Under the pieces are notes generated by a model. That model saw only the letters and a list, made by a program, of their open reading frames with translations, was not told the DNA's origin and did no database searches. Source: Bacillota bacterium (GTDB taxonomy: Bacteria; Bacillota; Dethiobacteria; DTU022). From it: a DNA stretch of 30,840 nucleotides. Made by a program: the position numbers and the translations under genes. The stretch covers positions 1 to 30,840 of the forward strand of contig JAAYGO010000127.1 of the NCBI GenBank assembly GCA_012727685.1. The letters run 5' to 3'. Positions within the stretch are counted from its first letter, which is position 1; every line of letters begins with the position of its first letter. Below are positions 22,872-30,804 of this stretch, in pieces.

Positions 22872-23864
22872 ATGGTAAATATTTATTATGATCGGGATGC
22901 CGATTTGGGATTGCTCAAGGATAAAACAGTGGCTGTGCTAGGCTACGGCAGCCAGGGGCATGCCCATGCCCAAAACCTCCATGACAGCGGTGTCAATGTG
23001 GTGGTGGGCCTCTATGAGGGCAGCAAGTGCTGGCAGCGCGTTTTGGACGATGGTCTGGCCGTGGCTACGGTACCGGAAGCTGCGGCCCGCGCCGACCTGA
23101 TCGTATTCCTGGTCCCGGATATGGTTCAGCCTCAAGTCTACACCCAGATCAAGCCGCATCTCAGGCCCGGAAAAGCGCTGGTATTTGCCCATGGCTTTAA
23201 TATTCTTTACGGCCAGATTAAACCGCCCGCTGACGTGGATGTGTTCATGGTCGCTCCCAAGAGCCCCGGGCACCTGCTGCGCCGCATGTACCAGGAAAAC
23301 AAAGGCGTTCCCGCGCTGATTGCCGTTGAGCAGGATTACAGCGGCAAGGCCCGCGCCATGGCCCTGGCCTATGCCTGCGGGATCGGTTCGACCCGCGCCG
23401 GCGTGCTGGAAACAACCTTCCAGGAAGAAACCGAGAGCGACCTTTTCGGCGAACAGGTGATTTTGTGCGGCGGCATTACCGCGCTGATCAAAGCCTCGTA
23501 TGAAACCCTGGTCGAGGCCGGCTACGAGCCCCATGTCGCCTACTTCGAATGTCTCAACGAACTGAAGCTGATTGTCGATCTCATTTACGAGGGCGGGCTG
23601 TCACTGATGCGCTACTCGGTCAGCGATACGGCCGAGTACGGCGACCTCACCCGCGGCCCGCGGATCATTAATGAGCAGGTGCGGGAAGAAATGCGGAAGA
23701 TTTTAAAGGAGATCCAGACCGGGGCTTTCGCCAAGGAATGGATCCTGGAATACAAGGCTGACGCGCCGCTATTCAATGCCCTGCGGCGGCGGGAGCGAGA
23801 GCATCCCATTGAAAAAATCGGTGCAGAGCTGCGGCAGATGATGCCCTGGCTGAAAAAGAGCTAG
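22872..23864 (+). CDS. ilvC: Ketol-acid reductoisomerase
   Basis: The enzyme isomerises and reduces acetolactate and acetohydroxybutyrate in valine, leucine and isoleucine synthesis. The 330-residue length is that of class I KARI. The nucleotide site is GYGSQGHAHA (25-34), and catalytic motifs are AHGFNI (106-111), DLFGEQVILCGG, YFECLNELKLIVDL and RYSVSDTAEYGD. The cofactor loop reads GLYEGSKCW (46-54): one serine that normally holds the NADPH 2'-phosphate is Ser51, and the other position is Cys53. AAGGAGG (22856-22862) precedes ATG 22872. No ilvB, ilvN, ilvD or leu gene is adjacent, so it is an isolated ilvC inserted into the prfB-ftsE stretch. Confidence 0.96.
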   Translation: MVNIYYDRDADLGLLKDKTVAVLGYGSQGHAHAQNLHDSGVNVVVGLYEGSKCWQRVLDDGLAVATVPEAAARADLIVFLVPDMVQPQVYTQIKPHLRPGKALVFAHGFNILYGQIKPPADVDVFMVAPKSPGHLLRRMYQENKGVPALIAVEQDYSGKARAMALAYACGIGSTRAGVLETTFQEETESDLFGEQVILCGGITALIKASYETLVEAGYEPHVAYFECLNELKLIVDLIYEGGLSLMRYSVSDTAEYGDLTRGPRIINEQVREEMRKILKEIQTGAFAKEWILEYKADAPLFNALRRREREHPIEKIGAELRQMMPWLKKS

Positions 23865-23928
23865 GTTCTACCGCATAATAATAACCGTGCGAGCATAGGC
23901 CGCTCACAAGGTTGGGCGGCTGGCAAGG

Positions 23929-23965
23929 GGGACAGAGCTGCGCTTGCATTCTGTCCCTTTTTCTT
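23929..23965 (+). terminator. Rho-independent terminator after ilvC
   Basis: GGGACAGA (23929-23936) and TCTGTCCC (23950-23957) form an 8-bp stem, followed by a T-rich tail. It ends the secA/prfB/ilvC side. Confidence 0.85.
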
Positions 23966-24163
23966 TTCTCCTCTTTTCCGGCTCTCAAGCAATAAAAAGC
24001 ATATAAGGTTCCCTTGAAGCCACTGGCATTGCCTCCAAAATCCAACACCCATAAAACAACAAAAAATTAATTTTTTATAACATTTATAGCAGGAGTAATG
24101 CTCGTCTTGTCGAATCCTGTAATAGAATTATTATATTTATGTTAAGTAAAGGGAAGTTAGAAA
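23966..24163 (+). other. AT-rich ftsE upstream region with palindrome and promoter
   Basis: This stretch has no gene. It holds a perfect 16-bp A/T palindrome (AAAAAATTAATTTTTT, 24061-24076). A promoter candidate is TTGTCG (24107-24112), 16 nt, TATTAT (24129-24134), about 30 nt before ATG 24164. Confidence 0.5.
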
Positions 24164-24853
24164 ATGATTGAAGCCGTCCAGCTTGCGAAGCGCTACGATA
24201 AGAACCAGCCCTATGTTTTGAAAGATGTAAACTTTAAAGTTGAGCGCGGCGAATTTGTCTTCATCGTGGGCCAGAGCGGCGCCGGGAAATCGACGCTGCT
24301 TAAACTGCTGATCCGGGAGATTTTGCCGACCAGCGGCACCCTGAAAATCTTCGGCCAGGATTTACGCCTCATGCCCGAGCGGCGGGTTCCCTATTTGCGC
24401 CGCAATATCGGCATGGTTTTTCAGGATTTCAGGCTGCTTGAAGAGCGGACCGCTTATGAAAATGTGGCCTTTGCCATGCAGGTTACCGGGGCGGTGGCGC
24501 AAGAGATCGCACGCCGGGTTCCCGCTGTCCTGGAGATGGTGGGGCTGGGTGACAAGCTCGAGGCCCGCGTTTGCGACCTTTCCGGCGGTGAACAGCAGCG
24601 GATTGGGCTGGCCAGGGCCATTGTCAACCGGCCGTCCCTCATTCTTGCCGATGAACCGACAGGCAACCTCGACCCCGACACCTCAATGGAAATTATTAAT
24701 TTATTGCGGAACATCAATATCCGCGGCACCACGGTGCTGGTAGCCACCCATGACCGGGAAATCGTGGATCGCATGCAAAAGCGGGTTATCCACCTGGAGC
24801 ACGGGCAAATTGCCGGAGATCAAAAGAAAGGAGTGTATGCCCGTGCTTTTTAA
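24164..24853 (+). CDS. ftsE: Cell-division ABC ATPase FtsE
   Basis: FtsE is the cytoplasmic ATPase of FtsEX, which couples ATP use to activation of cell-wall hydrolases outside the membrane. The 229 residues include the Walker A GQSGAGKST (36-44), Q-loop FQDFRLL (86-92), signature LSGGEQQR (139-146), Walker B LILADEP (159-165) and the switch His in ATHDRE. AAAGGGAAG precedes ATG 24164. The end overlaps ftsX by 17 nt. An ilvC gene lies between prfB-yitT and ftsE, where B. subtilis has a cytochrome c gene (cccB). Confidence 0.95.
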   Translation: MIEAVQLAKRYDKNQPYVLKDVNFKVERGEFVFIVGQSGAGKSTLLKLLIREILPTSGTLKIFGQDLRLMPERRVPYLRRNIGMVFQDFRLLEERTAYENVAFAMQVTGAVAQEIARRVPAVLEMVGLGDKLEARVCDLSGGEQQRIGLARAIVNRPSLILADEPTGNLDPDTSMEIINLLRNINIRGTTVLVATHDREIVDRMQKRVIHLEHGQIAGDQKKGVYARAF

Positions 24854-25730
24854 CGATTTTTGTTACGCCTGGAAAGAAGCTCTGAAAGGATTATACCGCA
24901 ACCGCTGGTTGAGCCTCGCTTCGATCGGGGTGGTTGTGGTGACCCTCCTGATGCTGGGGCTGTTTATGCTGGTCAGCTTAAATATTAATTTTATCACCAC
25001 TTCAGTGAAAGACCAGGTGGAGATTGTGGTCTATGTTGCCGATGATGCCACCGCCGCGGAACGCGAAGAGCTGCACGCCTTGCTGTCGAAAAATGAAGCC
25101 CTCGACGAGGTCCGCTTCGTTTCGCGCGCAGAGGCACTGCAGCGCTTAAAGGCTCAACTGGGCAACCTGCTGGAGGGCTATGACCTTGACGCGGAAAACC
25201 CGCTCCCCGATTCATATGAAATCCAGACTTCGCTACCCGAGGCGGTACCAGAGGTGGCACAGGAACTGGAAGGTTACCCTGCCGTGGAATCTGTTTATTA
25301 TGGGCGGGGAGTAGTGGAAAACCTTTTCACGGTAACCAATGCCTTGCAATGGGTCGGCCTCTTCCTGATGATCGGGCTGGCCATAACGGCGGTTTTCCTG
25401 ATCGCCCATACGATCCGATTGACGGTCTATCTCCGCGGCAGGGAGATCACGATCATGAAATACGTGGGGGCTACCAACTGGTTTATCCGCTGGCCGTTTG
25501 TCCTGGAAGGACTGATCCTCGGTTTTTGGGGCGCCATCCTGCCGCTGGCTGCTCTCTACTTTATTTACGGCGCCGCGGTAGACTGGGTGGTCTCCAACAA
25601 CCTGCTTTTCCTGAACTTGCTGCCGGTCGAAGGGGCCATGCTCGAACTGGCCAAGTATCTCCTTCCCCTGGGGATCGGTCTCGGTATTTTAGGCAGCGCT
25701 TTTTCCATGGGTCGCTTTTTACGCGTCTAG
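24837..25730 (+). CDS. ftsX: Cell-division ABC permease FtsX
   Basis: FtsX is the membrane half of FtsEX. The 297-residue protein has a short cytoplasmic start, one span (about 25-48), a large extracellular loop (about 50-170, the part that contacts the hydrolase) and three further spans, with the conserved REITIMKYVGATNWFIRWPF between spans 2 and 3. ATG 24837 follows AAAGGAG by 4-6 nt; the frame upstream to 24750 merely overlaps ftsE. The neighbour downstream is a coiled-coil M23 peptidase that is its probable effector. Confidence 0.95.
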   Translation: MPVLFNDFCYAWKEALKGLYRNRWLSLASIGVVVVTLLMLGLFMLVSLNINFITTSVKDQVEIVVYVADDATAAEREELHALLSKNEALDEVRFVSRAEALQRLKAQLGNLLEGYDLDAENPLPDSYEIQTSLPEAVPEVAQELEGYPAVESVYYGRGVVENLFTVTNALQWVGLFLMIGLAITAVFLIAHTIRLTVYLRGREITIMKYVGATNWFIRWPFVLEGLILGFWGAILPLAALYFIYGAAVDWVVSNNLLFLNLLPVEGAMLELAKYLLPLGIGLGILGSAFSMGRFLRV

Positions 25731-25738
25731 CGCGTTTC

Positions 25739-25765
25739 CTTAGAGAGATGTAACTTAGAGAGATG
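25739..25765 (+). repeat. Direct repeat between ftsX and the M23 gene
   Basis: CTTAGAGAGATG occurs twice, at 25739-25750 and 25754-25765, with a 15-nt period. It looks like a small tandem duplication and offers no alternative start that leads into the peptidase. Confidence 0.7.
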
Positions 25766-25789
25766 AAAAATCATCAGGGAGGAAAATTT

Positions 25790-26968
25790 ATGTCTAAGAA
25801 AAGGGTCTTATGGATTGTCACAGTTTGTCTGGTCTTTGTCCTGCTGGCGACAGCCGGCCTGCCCGCTTTTGCCAATCTCGACGAATATCTTAATCAAAAG
25901 CGCGAGCTGACCGAAAACCTGGAAGCGGAACGGGACAAGCTCGAGCAGCAGCTTAACCAGGCAGAAAGACTGCAGGAAGAAATCAGGCAGCTTGATCGTA
26001 AATTACAGCAGTTGCGCGAAGAGATCACCTATCTTGAAGGCGAAATAGAAAAAAAAGAGCAAGAAATCGCCGTTGCCGAACAGGAACTGGCTGCCGCCGA
26101 GGAAGCGCTCGCCAGGCAGGAAGGCCTTTTTAAGCGCCGCCTCCGCGCCATGTATACTCATCAGGGTGCGGTTACATATCTCGAAGTGCTGCTCAAATCC
26201 AGGACCTTTGCCGATTTTTTAACCCGCTTGAATAATCTCAAAACCATTGCCGTCAACGATTTAAAGCTGCTAGAAGAGATCGAAGCCGAGCGCGACCGGA
26301 TCCAGGAGATGAAAGAGGACCTGGAGCGGCAAAAAGAGAGCCTTGACCAGATGCGGCGCCAGACGGTGGCCCACAAAGGGGAAGTAGAGCGGACCGTGGC
26401 CGCCCGGGAACAAAAAGAGGCGGAGCTGCAGGTAGAGATTGAACGGCGCCGTCAAGTAGTCGCCGAGATGGAGAAGGAGTCGGAGCGGCTTGACAGCATC
26501 ATCCGCTCCTTAATTGGCACCGATTGGGTCGGCGGCATTGACGGGCCTTTGCATTGGCCCATAGAACCACCGTACTACATTTCTTCCGGGTTTGGGCCGC
26601 GCTCCTTTGACGGCTGGCACCCGGGCCTGGATATCGCTCCCTATAACGGCGCCCATAATTACATTCTTGCGGCCGAAGATGGCAGGGTGATCCTTTCGGG
26701 CTGGAATGCCTATGGCAACTGCATCATGATTGATCACGGGGGCGGCGTGGTTACCCTTTATGGTCATTTGCACGTCCGTTCTGTGAGTGAAGGTGATTGG
26801 GTCAGCAGGGGACAGCGGATTGGCAAGGCTGGAACCACGTATGGACCGGGCGGCTATAGCACCGGGGTACACTTGCACTTCGAGGTATATGATTACGGAC
26901 GGAAGCCGACCCGCTATTATAGCAATGGGAATCCTGATTATCGCCAAAATCCGATGGAGTATTTCTAA
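25790..26968 (+). CDS. Secreted coiled-coil M23 (LytM) peptidase, likely FtsEX effector
   Basis: The 392-residue protein is exported and is predicted to cut peptidoglycan cross-bridges. A signal peptide covers residues 1-28 (KKR, hydrophobic core, LPAFA/N). A long coiled coil (about 30-110 and 155-240) has the hinge LFKRRLRAMYTHQG...YLEVLL and FADFLTRL, as in PcsB/CwlO/EnvC-type proteins. The C-terminal M23 domain keeps the zinc and catalytic residues His277, Asp281 (HPGLD) and His361/His363 (HLHFEV), so unlike E. coli EnvC it should be an active enzyme. AGGGAGG lies 7 nt before ATG 25790. It follows ftsEX and ends at a terminator. Confidence 0.88.
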   Translation: MSKKRVLWIVTVCLVFVLLATAGLPAFANLDEYLNQKRELTENLEAERDKLEQQLNQAERLQEEIRQLDRKLQQLREEITYLEGEIEKKEQEIAVAEQELAAAEEALARQEGLFKRRLRAMYTHQGAVTYLEVLLKSRTFADFLTRLNNLKTIAVNDLKLLEEIEAERDRIQEMKEDLERQKESLDQMRRQTVAHKGEVERTVAAREQKEAELQVEIERRRQVVAEMEKESERLDSIIRSLIGTDWVGGIDGPLHWPIEPPYYISSGFGPRSFDGWHPGLDIAPYNGAHNYILAAEDGRVILSGWNAYGNCIMIDHGGGVVTLYGHLHVRSVSEGDWVSRGQRIGKAGTTYGPGGYSTGVHLHFEVYDYGRKPTRYYSNGNPDYRQNPMEYF

Positions 26969-27029
26969 ATGTTAGTGTAAAGCACATCGACAATTGAGCT
27001 CTGGAACACCAATCGGAGCCAGGCGCAAT

Positions 27030-27066
27030 AAACCGCTCTTCTTGAGGCGAAAAGAGCGGTTTTTTT
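27030..27066 (+). terminator. Rho-independent terminator after the M23 gene
   Basis: AAACCGCTCTT (27030-27040) and AAGAGCGGTTT (27052-27062) form an 11-bp stem with an 11-nt loop, followed by T's to 27066. It ends the ftsEX transcript. Confidence 0.93.
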
Positions 27067-27109
27067 CTCCCTAAAGCTTACTCTCCTGGTATTTTAAGCG
27101 GCCAAGCGG

Positions 27110-27227
27110 TATAATACTAATCAGTTACACTTTCCGTAAACGGATAGCATCTGCAACTGAAGCAGATGGTGAGCTGGTCTTTTATTTTCCCTCACGAAGA
27201 GGGCTTGCCAAGGGGGACACATTTTTC
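27110..27227 (+). promoter_or_regulatory. ctp promoter and structured leader
   Basis: A perfect TATAAT lies at 27110-27115 with a poor -35. Its predicted leader of about 105 nt contains three small hairpins: TCCG/CGGA (27133-27144), CATCTGC/GCAGATG (27148-27168) and CCCTC/GAGGG (27189-27203). The last lies just before AAGGGGG, the ribosome binding site. I do not recognise a known riboswitch core. Confidence 0.5.
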
Positions 27228-28697
27228 ATGCACGAAGCGAAAACAGGCCAATTCAAGAAGATTCTGATTGGATTTATCATCCTTTTAATTGGCACTAATC
27301 TGATCAACTACCTTCTCTTTGGCTACAAACCGAAAGCAGTCCCTGCAGCGATGGAGCCCGGCGAGGAAGAGAGCCCCGGAGATGTGGCGCTGCTGGAAGA
27401 GTTGAGTCTGCTCAAAGAAGTTTTCGACAAGGTGACCGAAAACTATTTCGAGCCGGTGGACCGGACGGAGCTGATTCACGGTGCGATCCGGGGTGCTTTG
27501 GAAGCGCTGGAGGATCCGCAAACCAGTTTTCTGGACAGCAGTGACGTGGAAAACTTTCTGGTGAATACAACCGGCACCTTTGGCGGGATTGGCGTAAAGA
27601 TCGTGAATGTTGACGATAGCGTGGTCATCTATGAGGTCATTCCCGGCACCCCCGCGGAAAGAGGCAATTTGCTTCCGGGCGACCGGATTCGTGCGGTTGA
27701 CGGTACTGACCTGACCGGGCTAAGCGTGAACAAGGCGGCGAAACTGCTGCGCGGCGAGGCAGGCAGCAGCGTGGAGATCGCGATCGAGCGGCCGGGGGCG
27801 GCGGAACCGTTTACCCTGTCCTTGCAAAGAGATATGATCCAGACGGTTACCGTTACCTCCAAAATGCTTGACGATGGGCTCGGCTACATCAAGATCAGCA
27901 ATTTCGACAGCCGGACTGGGAGCAGTTTTTCAGAACAGCTTTTCGCCCTGGAGGCGGCGGGCATGGAGGCGGGCTTGATTCTGGATCTGCGGGATAATCC
28001 CGGCGGGCTGGTGGACGAAGCGGTTAAGGTGGCTAAAGAACTGGTTCCCGAAGGAGAGATTGCCCGCCTTGTGGACCAGCACGGCCAGGTGAGGGACATT
28101 TTTTACTCCATTGCCCCTCGCAAACCATACCCCCTGGTTGTGCTGGTGAACGAGGATACGGCGAGCGCCGCTGAAATCGTGGCCGGCGCCCTGCAAGATC
28201 GCGATGCCGCTTTGCTGGTCGGAGCCAAAACTTACGGCAAGGCGACCGTGCAGCACCTGGTGCGCCTGTCGGGGGGGAATGCGCTGCAATTAACGGTCTT
28301 TAAATACCTGACCCCCTCCGGCCGCGACCTGCATGAACAGGGGCTGGAACCGGATTACCCCGTGCCCATCTCACCGGCCTTAAGAAAATACCGCCAGTTC
28401 ATGCCCGGGAAGCTGGAACAGGGCAGCATTGGCACGGACATTCAGCTCCTGCAGGAGATTCTGAGTGAACTGGGCTACCCGGTTGAACCATCCGGCTTTT
28501 TTGACGAGTCCACTGCGGCCGCTTTGGCTTCCTTCCAGGAGGACTCCGGCCTGGCAGCCCACGGCCGTTTTGATGATTTGACCTGGGTCCAAATCCGGGA
28601 GGCGCTGGACCGGCTTGCCGAAACCGGTGATGTCCAAATGGAAAAAGCCCTGGAACTGATCGCCCAACCGGGTCAATGGGCGCATTTAGGGAGGTAA
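27228..28697 (+). CDS. CtpA/CtpB-type carboxy-terminal processing protease (S41)
   Basis: The 489-residue protease is anchored by one N-terminal span (about 11-32) and faces outward. It has a PDZ domain (about 115-195, with EVIPGTPAERGNLLPGDRI) and an S41 catalytic domain with Ser313 (NEDTASAAEI) and Lys338 (TYGKATVQ). A C-terminal peptidoglycan-binding domain (about 398-460: GSIGTDIQLLQEILSELGY, then AALASFQ) follows. In B. subtilis, CtpB sits next to ftsEX and signals to sigma-K activation during sporulation. ATG 27228 follows AAGGGGG by 12 nt. The PG-binding tail is an extra targeting feature. Confidence 0.93.
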   Translation: MHEAKTGQFKKILIGFIILLIGTNLINYLLFGYKPKAVPAAMEPGEEESPGDVALLEELSLLKEVFDKVTENYFEPVDRTELIHGAIRGALEALEDPQTSFLDSSDVENFLVNTTGTFGGIGVKIVNVDDSVVIYEVIPGTPAERGNLLPGDRIRAVDGTDLTGLSVNKAAKLLRGEAGSSVEIAIERPGAAEPFTLSLQRDMIQTVTVTSKMLDDGLGYIKISNFDSRTGSSFSEQLFALEAAGMEAGLILDLRDNPGGLVDEAVKVAKELVPEGEIARLVDQHGQVRDIFYSIAPRKPYPLVVLVNEDTASAAEIVAGALQDRDAALLVGAKTYGKATVQHLVRLSGGNALQLTVFKYLTPSGRDLHEQGLEPDYPVPISPALRKYRQFMPGKLEQGSIGTDIQLLQEILSELGYPVEPSGFFDESTAAALASFQEDSGLAAHGRFDDLTWVQIREALDRLAETGDVQMEKALELIAQPGQWAHLGR

Positions 28698-28707
28698 AGG
28701 GCGGCGG

Positions 28708-30051
28708 ATGCACATTCTACTCCAGCTTGGTCAAATATTTTTCCAGACCTTTCTGATCGCCATCGTATACCCCATGTTTTGGGTTGTCTTCTTTTTGGTC
28801 TACCTGCAGTATAAGCGGATTGCCAGTATGGAGCTGCGCCTCTTTGGCCGGGTCATCAACCCCCTCAGGAAACAGCTTGCCGCCTCCTTCGGCCTTGGCT
28901 TGCTGGCAGGCCTGCTGGCGAGCTTGATTTTGTTCTTGCTCGGTTTATCCCTGGAACAGATTGGCCTCTATTATATCTGGCCGGTTGCCCTGCTCTTGCT
29001 GCTGCTGTTCAATCCACGCTATTTTTGCTTTGCCTATGCCGGCGGGATCGTGGCGCTGCTCTCTCTCTTCATTCGCTTTCTGGTTGTGCCGCTCTTTCCC
29101 GCTGCCGCCTCCCAACCGGTCATTGCCGGGCTGATTAAAATCCATATCCCGGCCCTGCTCGCCCTGATCGGACTGCTGCACTTGATGGAGGCGCTCCTGA
29201 TCTATATCGGCGGGCATTGGGGTGCAAGCCCTATTTATTGTAAGAATGGGCAGGGTGAAGTAGTCGGTGCCTTCAGCCTGCAGCGGTTCTGGCCGATCCC
29301 GCTGGTTGCCCTGATGATGATGGTCGTATTGGAGACTGAAATTGCCGGGGTGAGCATGCCGGAGTGGTGGCCTTTGATTAAGTCGGGCATTCAGCCCGAG
29401 GCAGGCAAAACCCTCCAATACATGGCCGTGCCGGTGGCCGCCGGCCTCGGCTACGGCGATCTGGCCATCTCTTCAACACCGCGGGAAAAGGCTGTCACTT
29501 CAGCCAAATACCTGGGCCTTTATAGCGCTCTTTTACTCGGCCTGGCGGTGGCTGCAGCCTATTACCCCCAGCTTATTCTGCCGGGGGTTCTGCTGGCGCC
29601 GCTGGGCCATGAACTGCTGATTGCCTACGGCAATCAGCGTGAGAGAACCCGCAAACCGCTCTATCGCCAGGGAGCCAGGGGGGTAACGATCATGATGGTG
29701 CTCCCCGGTTCCGCGGCCGAAAAAAGCGGCTTGCAGGCGGGAGACAGGATCTTGCGCCTCAACGGGGCGCCGGTAAACAGTTGCCGCGAACTGGATGAAG
29801 GGCTGTCCCAGAGCTATTTCCTGGTCCTGCTGGAAGGGGAGCGTGACACGGGTCCATTTTCGATAGTCTTGAGAAAGGAGGCTCCACCGGAGTCGTCTGC
29901 CGGGTTTGCAGCTCCGCCGCTGCCGGTTGCCTCCATTTACCGCTGTGCGGAGCAGGGGATCATCGTCGCGCCCTCTCAGCATACGCCCGTTTTCGTGGAG
30001 TTTAAGCGCTCCACGATATTTAGCCGGCTGCTGCGCTGGTTCCGCCAGTAA
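28708..30051 (+). CDS. MinJ-like membrane protein with C-terminal PDZ domain
   Basis: The 447-residue protein has several membrane spans over its first 310 residues (for example FFQTFLIAIVYPMFWVVFFL and LLAGLLASLILFLLG) and a cytoplasm-or-exterior PDZ domain at about 322-390 (VTIMMVLPGSAAEKSGL, then DRILRLNGAPV). The layout and the position after the ctp protease match MinJ (YvjD/SwrAB) of B. subtilis, which bridges DivIVA and MinD. Sequence identity cannot be judged by eye, so the MinJ role is an inference from architecture and synteny. ATG 28708 is 10 nt behind ctp, with AGGGAGGT upstream, so the two are cotranscribed. The last 45 residues (about 400-447) are unassigned. Confidence 0.75.
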   Translation: MHILLQLGQIFFQTFLIAIVYPMFWVVFFLVYLQYKRIASMELRLFGRVINPLRKQLAASFGLGLLAGLLASLILFLLGLSLEQIGLYYIWPVALLLLLLFNPRYFCFAYAGGIVALLSLFIRFLVVPLFPAAASQPVIAGLIKIHIPALLALIGLLHLMEALLIYIGGHWGASPIYCKNGQGEVVGAFSLQRFWPIPLVALMMMVVLETEIAGVSMPEWWPLIKSGIQPEAGKTLQYMAVPVAAGLGYGDLAISSTPREKAVTSAKYLGLYSALLLGLAVAAAYYPQLILPGVLLAPLGHELLIAYGNQRERTRKPLYRQGARGVTIMMVLPGSAAEKSGLQAGDRILRLNGAPVNSCRELDEGLSQSYFLVLLEGERDTGPFSIVLRKEAPPESSAGFAAPPLPVASIYRCAEQGIIVAPSQHTPVFVEFKRSTIFSRLLRWFRQ

Positions 30052-30137
30052 AGGCTGACTCGTTTAGTTTTAACCGGGAAAGCATATTATCAGAGTCACC
30101 GGCCGGCGGATTCCACAGCCCGAGGAGGAACGATGTG

Positions 30138-30704
30138 ATGCTTGCAGCAGCGTTAACCGCCTTTGTCAGTGTTTTTATCGCCGAGTTCGGGGATAAAACC
30201 CAGTTGGTTTCCCTCTCCCTCGCCTGCCGCTACCCTCCCCTGCAGGTGCTGGCCGGCGCCTTGCTCGCCCTGGCTGCGGTGCTGGGTCTGGCTGTGGGGG
30301 CGGGCGGACTGATCGCCGCGTATATCCCCGCCGCGGTGATCGCCTTTGCCTCCGGCCTCTTGTTTATCATCATGGGGCTGTTCACCCTCGTGCGCCGTGA
30401 AAAGGAAGCAGATGTGGATTGCTCGCGTGCCGGCTTTTACCAGACCCTGGGCCTGGTCTTTCTGGCCGAGCTGGGTGATAAGACCCAGATGACTGCCGTG
30501 CTCCTGACGGCAAGCTTCGGCCACCCGCTAGCGGTATTCGCCGGCGCCATGGCGGCAATGTTCCTGAACCATGCCCTCGCCGTTTTCTTGGGAAGCCGCT
30601 TTTTCTCCAGGATTAATCCGCAGCTCCTTAAGAAGGGCACCGCCTATTTGTTCATGGCAATCGGGCTGGCAATCATCATTTTTTCCATCGTAAATCCGGA
30701 ATAA
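30138..30704 (+). CDS. UPF0016 (Gdt1/TMEM165-type) cation transporter
   Basis: The 188-residue membrane protein has two homologous halves, each with the family motif: AEFGDKTQ (15-22) and AELGDKTQ (110-117). Each half contributes three spans. Family members move Mn2+ or Ca2+ in exchange for H+; some bacterial members export manganese. ATG 30138 follows GAGGAGGA (30122-30129) at 8 nt; GTG 30135 is a closer alternative. No yybP-ykoY manganese riboswitch can be seen in the 83 nt upstream. Confidence 0.9.
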   Translation: MLAAALTAFVSVFIAEFGDKTQLVSLSLACRYPPLQVLAGALLALAAVLGLAVGAGGLIAAYIPAAVIAFASGLLFIIMGLFTLVRREKEADVDCSRAGFYQTLGLVFLAELGDKTQMTAVLLTASFGHPLAVFAGAMAAMFLNHALAVFLGSRFFSRINPQLLKKGTAYLFMAIGLAIIIFSIVNPE

Positions 30705-30741
30705 GCAGAGCCTGCATTGGTTAAAATTGCTAATGAGGGTT

Positions 30742-30804
30742 TTGCTGTTCAATTAATTATTGCTATAATTTGCTATTTACCGCAGAACATTTGTTTGGTA
30801 AAAT
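30742..30804 (+). promoter_or_regulatory. Two promoter candidates at the right edge
   Basis: TGC-TATAAT (30761-30769) with TTGCTG (30742-30747), and TGG-TAAAAT (30796-30804) with TTTACC (30776-30781) at 17 nt, are both extended -10 promoters pointing out of the window. The last 36 nt contain no clear start of the next gene. Confidence 0.5.

Noticed and set aside
23922..27218. Shared GCCAAGGGGGACA-like strings near 23922 and 27206
   Set aside because: The match is short and imperfect, and one copy is part of a terminator while the other is a ribosome binding site. Chance is the simplest reading.
30052..30134. yybP-ykoY manganese riboswitch upstream of the UPF0016 gene
   Set aside because: Only 83 nt are available and I do not see the conserved core. 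A leader promoter candidate is weak.
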